From Acidimicrobiia bacterium (GTDB lineage Bacteria > Actinomycetota > Acidimicrobiia > Acidimicrobiales > CATQHL01), in contig VXXM01000039.1 in NCBI GenBank assembly GCA_009835395.1, forward strand, positions 62,001 to 126,000: 64,000 nt of DNA, written 5' to 3'. The notes under the pieces were generated by a model. The model worked only from the letters and a program-made list of their open reading frames with translations. It was not told the DNA's origin and made no database searches. A program made the translations under genes and the position numbers. This document shows, in pieces, positions 61,356 through 64,000 of the stretch. How positions within the stretch are numbered: position 1 is the first letter of the stretch; the number at the start of each line of letters is the position of its first letter.

Positions 61356-63332
61356 TTGAACGAGCCCGGGTTGACACTCGTTGAGGCAACGAATGATCGC
61401 GTCCTTGTCGCCCTGCCGCGCCCGGTCCACCGAGCCCTGCACCTCTCCAAGTACGTTCCGAGACCTCTGAGCCGCCTGCCGTCGCTCAGCCTGCCCGTTG
61501 AAACGCCGGCGCACGCGCCGGGGGCGCTTGCCGCGGCACTCGGTGCGATACCGCACCAGTACTGCGTCCGCGAAGTCGCGGTGCCCCAGATCCACCCCGG
61601 GATCGGGCCTTCCCAACCGTGGTCCCAGCCGGAGGGAAGCGCCCTCCTCGTTCCGGCGTCAACTGCGTGGGATCTCTCCTTTCGACGCAACCTGCCAACT
61701 GCACTACTTCTGGTTCCACATCAGTTGCCGATACCCGCGAGTGGCGTGCGTCTCCAACTCGCAGCTCAGTCAATCTTGGAGAGAACACAGCCCGAGACCC
61801 TCTTGCGAATCGCGCTGCACTGGGCATTCGCGTGCGATGTGTCTCACCGCCCTTGGGCGGCACACAACAGCACGCTTCTTCAGCATTCCCTGTCGGTGCC
61901 TGCGGAGAATGCGGCGCGCGTCGCAGATGCGCGAGACCGACTGGTCATTCCACAGGTGGTGCGCTTGGTTGCGATCGCCGCGGCGCTTCGGCTCTCCGCT
62001 GGGCCCTCCCTCGGGACCTTCGAGTACCAGGACGATCCGCCACCGCTGAGGACTCTTGTAGACGCCTATTTCCCCAGCCTGGCCGAGGCAGTCGCCCCGA
62101 CACCTGCAGAGGTTCGCACAGCGCTGTGGCTCCGGTCGTTCGAGTCGTCGTTCGAGGACGTCGGAGGCGACGCAGTGTCGCTGATGATGGCGCAGACCTT
62201 CGGCAAGCAGAGCATCGGGGAACCCCACGACGGTCTGGCCCGCTGGCTCTACTGGGTGAGCATGCCCGACGATCATCCACGCGGGACGTGGGCGACGAAA
62301 GACGCTCCCTCCGAGTTGCGCCGCGAGTTGCGCCCCACAGGCGAGTTGGATCTTCGCTCCGTCGCGTACCTCGTCCATACGATCCTGCCATTCCTGATGG
62401 AGTCGCAGGACACTGCGAATCAATTGTGGACGATCCCCACGCTCGCCAACATCACACACGGCGCGCAGCAACTCGACTTGTCGGGAGCTTGGAAGTTCTT
62501 CGGGAACAATCTCGTGCGGCAGGCCGACGACACAGACGACCTGCGCAGCCTGGCGGAAGCCGCGTTGCATCTCGGAGCTCCAGAAGCGGAGCCGCTTATC
62601 CTGCGGAAGGCGATCGAGCAATGGCTCATCGACCGCCCGTTCCTCCGATTCGATGACGGTGTGATCATCCCGATCGGGTTGCCGGAGATGGTGCACGGAG
62701 TGATCAGCGCGCTCGAAACATACAAGGGCCGGGGCGAGACCGGAAAGACAGGGCGACAGCGGATTGGGAACCTCTTGGGCGGATGCTTCGAGGCGTACGT
62801 AATGGAACTCGCGCATCGTCTCGACAACGACCACAGGGTGCTTGACCACACGGTGATCGATTCGGTGATCGGATCCGCCGGAAAACGGGGCGACCTGGTA
62901 GTCGCCGACGGACACGGATGGTATGTCGTCATCGAGGCGACGAAACGCAGCCTCCGCGGGGATATCCGCTACGGAGACGAAGAAGCGCTAGCGCGCTGGG
63001 CTGACGAGCACGTCGAGAAACTGGCACAAGCGCAATCGACAGAGCGATCTCTCCACGAGATCGCCGCTGCGGCACATTGCGCGCCGCCGCGCGAGTCAGC
63101 GTGTCTCGTCGTCTGCGATCTCCCGCTCCCGCAGACCTTCGGCTTGAACGCGATCTTTCACAGACGAACTGGGCTGCGCCATCGCCCCTTCATCTGCAGC
63201 ATCTCCGAGTTCGAGATACTCATCGAGTTGGGGGGCGCGGGGTTCTCGGTGCCGTCACTCGTGGCTGCATGGCAGCAGGGCCAAGAAGACATTCCCCTAG
63301 GCCACTTCCTGGCACGGTGGCCGCGGTTCTAG
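61356..63332 (+). CDS. Large uncharacterised protein with a possible nuclease-like C-terminal domain
   Basis: A 658-residue soluble protein, with a TTG start preceded by AAGGGTGA. No family was recognised. The N-terminal half is helical and hydrophobic-patterned without clear membrane segments. From about residue 475 a domain has an acidic FEAYVMELAHRL helix, then KRGDLVVADG and YVVIEATKR strands, an arrangement that recalls PD-(D/E)xK nucleases (E, D, E-x-x-K), but the lysine spacing is not canonical. Coding bias of the frame supports a real gene. A role in defence or DNA processing is only a guess. Confidence 0.6.
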   Translation: MNEPGLTLVEATNDRVLVALPRPVHRALHLSKYVPRPLSRLPSLSLPVETPAHAPGALAAALGAIPHQYCVREVAVPQIHPGIGPSQPWSQPEGSALLVPASTAWDLSFRRNLPTALLLVPHQLPIPASGVRLQLAAQSILERTQPETLLRIALHWAFACDVSHRPWAAHNSTLLQHSLSVPAENAARVADARDRLVIPQVVRLVAIAAALRLSAGPSLGTFEYQDDPPPLRTLVDAYFPSLAEAVAPTPAEVRTALWLRSFESSFEDVGGDAVSLMMAQTFGKQSIGEPHDGLARWLYWVSMPDDHPRGTWATKDAPSELRRELRPTGELDLRSVAYLVHTILPFLMESQDTANQLWTIPTLANITHGAQQLDLSGAWKFFGNNLVRQADDTDDLRSLAEAALHLGAPEAEPLILRKAIEQWLIDRPFLRFDDGVIIPIGLPEMVHGVISALETYKGRGETGKTGRQRIGNLLGGCFEAYVMELAHRLDNDHRVLDHTVIDSVIGSAGKRGDLVVADGHGWYVVIEATKRSLRGDIRYGDEEALARWADEHVEKLAQAQSTERSLHEIAAAAHCAPPRESACLVVCDLPLPQTFGLNAIFHRRTGLRHRPFICSISEFEILIELGGAGFSVPSLVAAWQQGQEDIPLGHFLARWPRF

Positions 63333-64000
63333 ACGCCGCTGGGCCGCCATTCGCGACGCAACTCGGCCTGAAGCCGAATAGCGCCCTTACCGTTGGAGAA
63401 CGCCGCCACGGTCCTCGCAAGCCGCTCAGGACACCGATCGTCCGTACCAGCAACGGTGAACCTCGACACTCACCGGAGGCGTCCGAGCAGCGCCAACGGC
63501 GTGGAACCAGCAACTGGCCAACTTGACGGCACGTTCGAGCCGGAGGAGCAGACGCCACCCGAACCTGCAGGAAGACTCAGTTCGCAGGTTTCGACGAGGT
63601 AGGGGCACTTGCCAAGACCTTCCACGGCACCAACTTCGTTGGTCTGCGTCTCTCGAAGTCACCAAGCGCCCCGCGGTTCTACACCGTCCCTCGGCCACAG
63701 ATCTCCTCAAGTCGCTGCTCTCATACCGATGGTTGCCGGCCAAAACTGTTCTCTCCCCGACGCGTAGGCGTCGCCGGACATCCGGCTGATCGCCGCATTC
63801 ACCGTTGCTGACCGGGCAACGACATGATGTGGAGTAGGGCTCAACGCAACGGAGGCCTTCGGGTTGTGTGGAGCCGGGCTACACGCACCGAATACTGGAG
63901 GAGGCGGGATCGTATTGGACTGTGCTCGTAGACTCTGCAGCCGAGCAAAGGGCCGAGACCTAGCCGATCACCACCGCTGATGCCTCGACGACTTCCTATC
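63333..64000. other. Terminal stretch without a confident gene
   Basis: About 670 bases to the window edge. Short pieces look protein-like in different frames, for example AGFDEVGALAKTFHG at about 63584-63628 and YTHRILEEAGSYWTVLV at about 63880-63930, but each is soon interrupted by stops. This fits decayed genes or shadow frames. No RNA gene or mobile element was recognised. Confidence 0.4.

Overview
The window looks like a high-GC actinobacterial chromosome, most likely a marine or host-associated member of Acidimicrobiia. The GC-rich, densely packed genes, a mycothiol-type formaldehyde dehydrogenase, FtsEX, lipoproteins with LAAAC-type lipoboxes and many 4-bp ATGA/GTGA gene overlaps all fit this. 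The taxonomic placement is inference; no rRNA or tRNA gene was seen. No CRISPR array, prophage or insertion sequence was recognised.

Layout. (1) 1-4.5 kb, plus strand: end of ftsE, ftsX, S-(hydroxymethyl)mycothiol dehydrogenase, a degenerate-SDR/SDR pair and a fumarylacetoacetase-fold enzyme. (2) 4.5-11.9 kb, minus strand: a molybdenum hydroxylase operon (FAD subunit, 2Fe-2S subunit, two tandem large subunits) ending in a Rieske ferredoxin and a TauE/SafE permease. (3) 12-15.6 kb, minus: a LuxR-type response regulator and GAF histidine kinase, then an amidase; divergent from it is a choline sulfatase (betC). (4) 17.4-27.1 kb, minus: a urea/amide-type (UrtA-E-like) ABC transporter containing a permease-ATPase fusion, followed by two acyl-CoA ligases and an acyl-CoA dehydrogenase; a biotin-dependent carboxylase beta subunit diverges from it. 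Together these suggest import, CoA activation, dehydrogenation and carboxylation of an unknown acid or amide. (5) 28.8-40.2 kb: two paralogous secreted M6-like metalloproteases (one carrying 14 RCC1-like repeats), polyphosphate kinase 2, a selenoprotein operon (UGSC protein with an in-frame UGA, a CPTC thioredoxin-like protein, an antibiotic-monooxygenase-fold protein and a bicupin), and a broken M1 aminopeptidase lipoprotein. (6) 40.4-49.1 kb, mostly plus: a UPF0261/Tm-1-like pair, an orphan amino-acid binding lipoprotein, a Rieske oxygenase plus dimethylglycine-dehydrogenase-like flavoprotein, and a class-C beta-lactamase-fold hydrolase. (7) 49.2-57.4 kb, minus: non-pyrrolysine MttB-family methyltransferase, a second dimethylglycine-dehydrogenase-like protein, threonine-synthase-like enzyme, Cu/Zn superoxide dismutase, EamA transporter, a START-domain protein and a bacterial ERG2/sigma-1-receptor homologue. 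(8) 57.5-64 kb: Doc/antitoxin module with an operator-like inverted repeat, a lipoprotein hydrolase, a DUF3644 protein, a large unrecognised protein and a terminal stretch without a clear gene.

Recurring theme: methylated-amine and sulfated osmolyte use (betC, Rieske oxygenase, two DMGDH-like enzymes, MttB homologue), with MscR able to remove formaldehyde that demethylation would release. The most unusual items are the UGA-containing UGSC selenoprotein operon, the bacterial sigma-1/ERG2 homologue, and the transporter fusion whose linker contains a palindromic repeat also found in intergenic DNA here.
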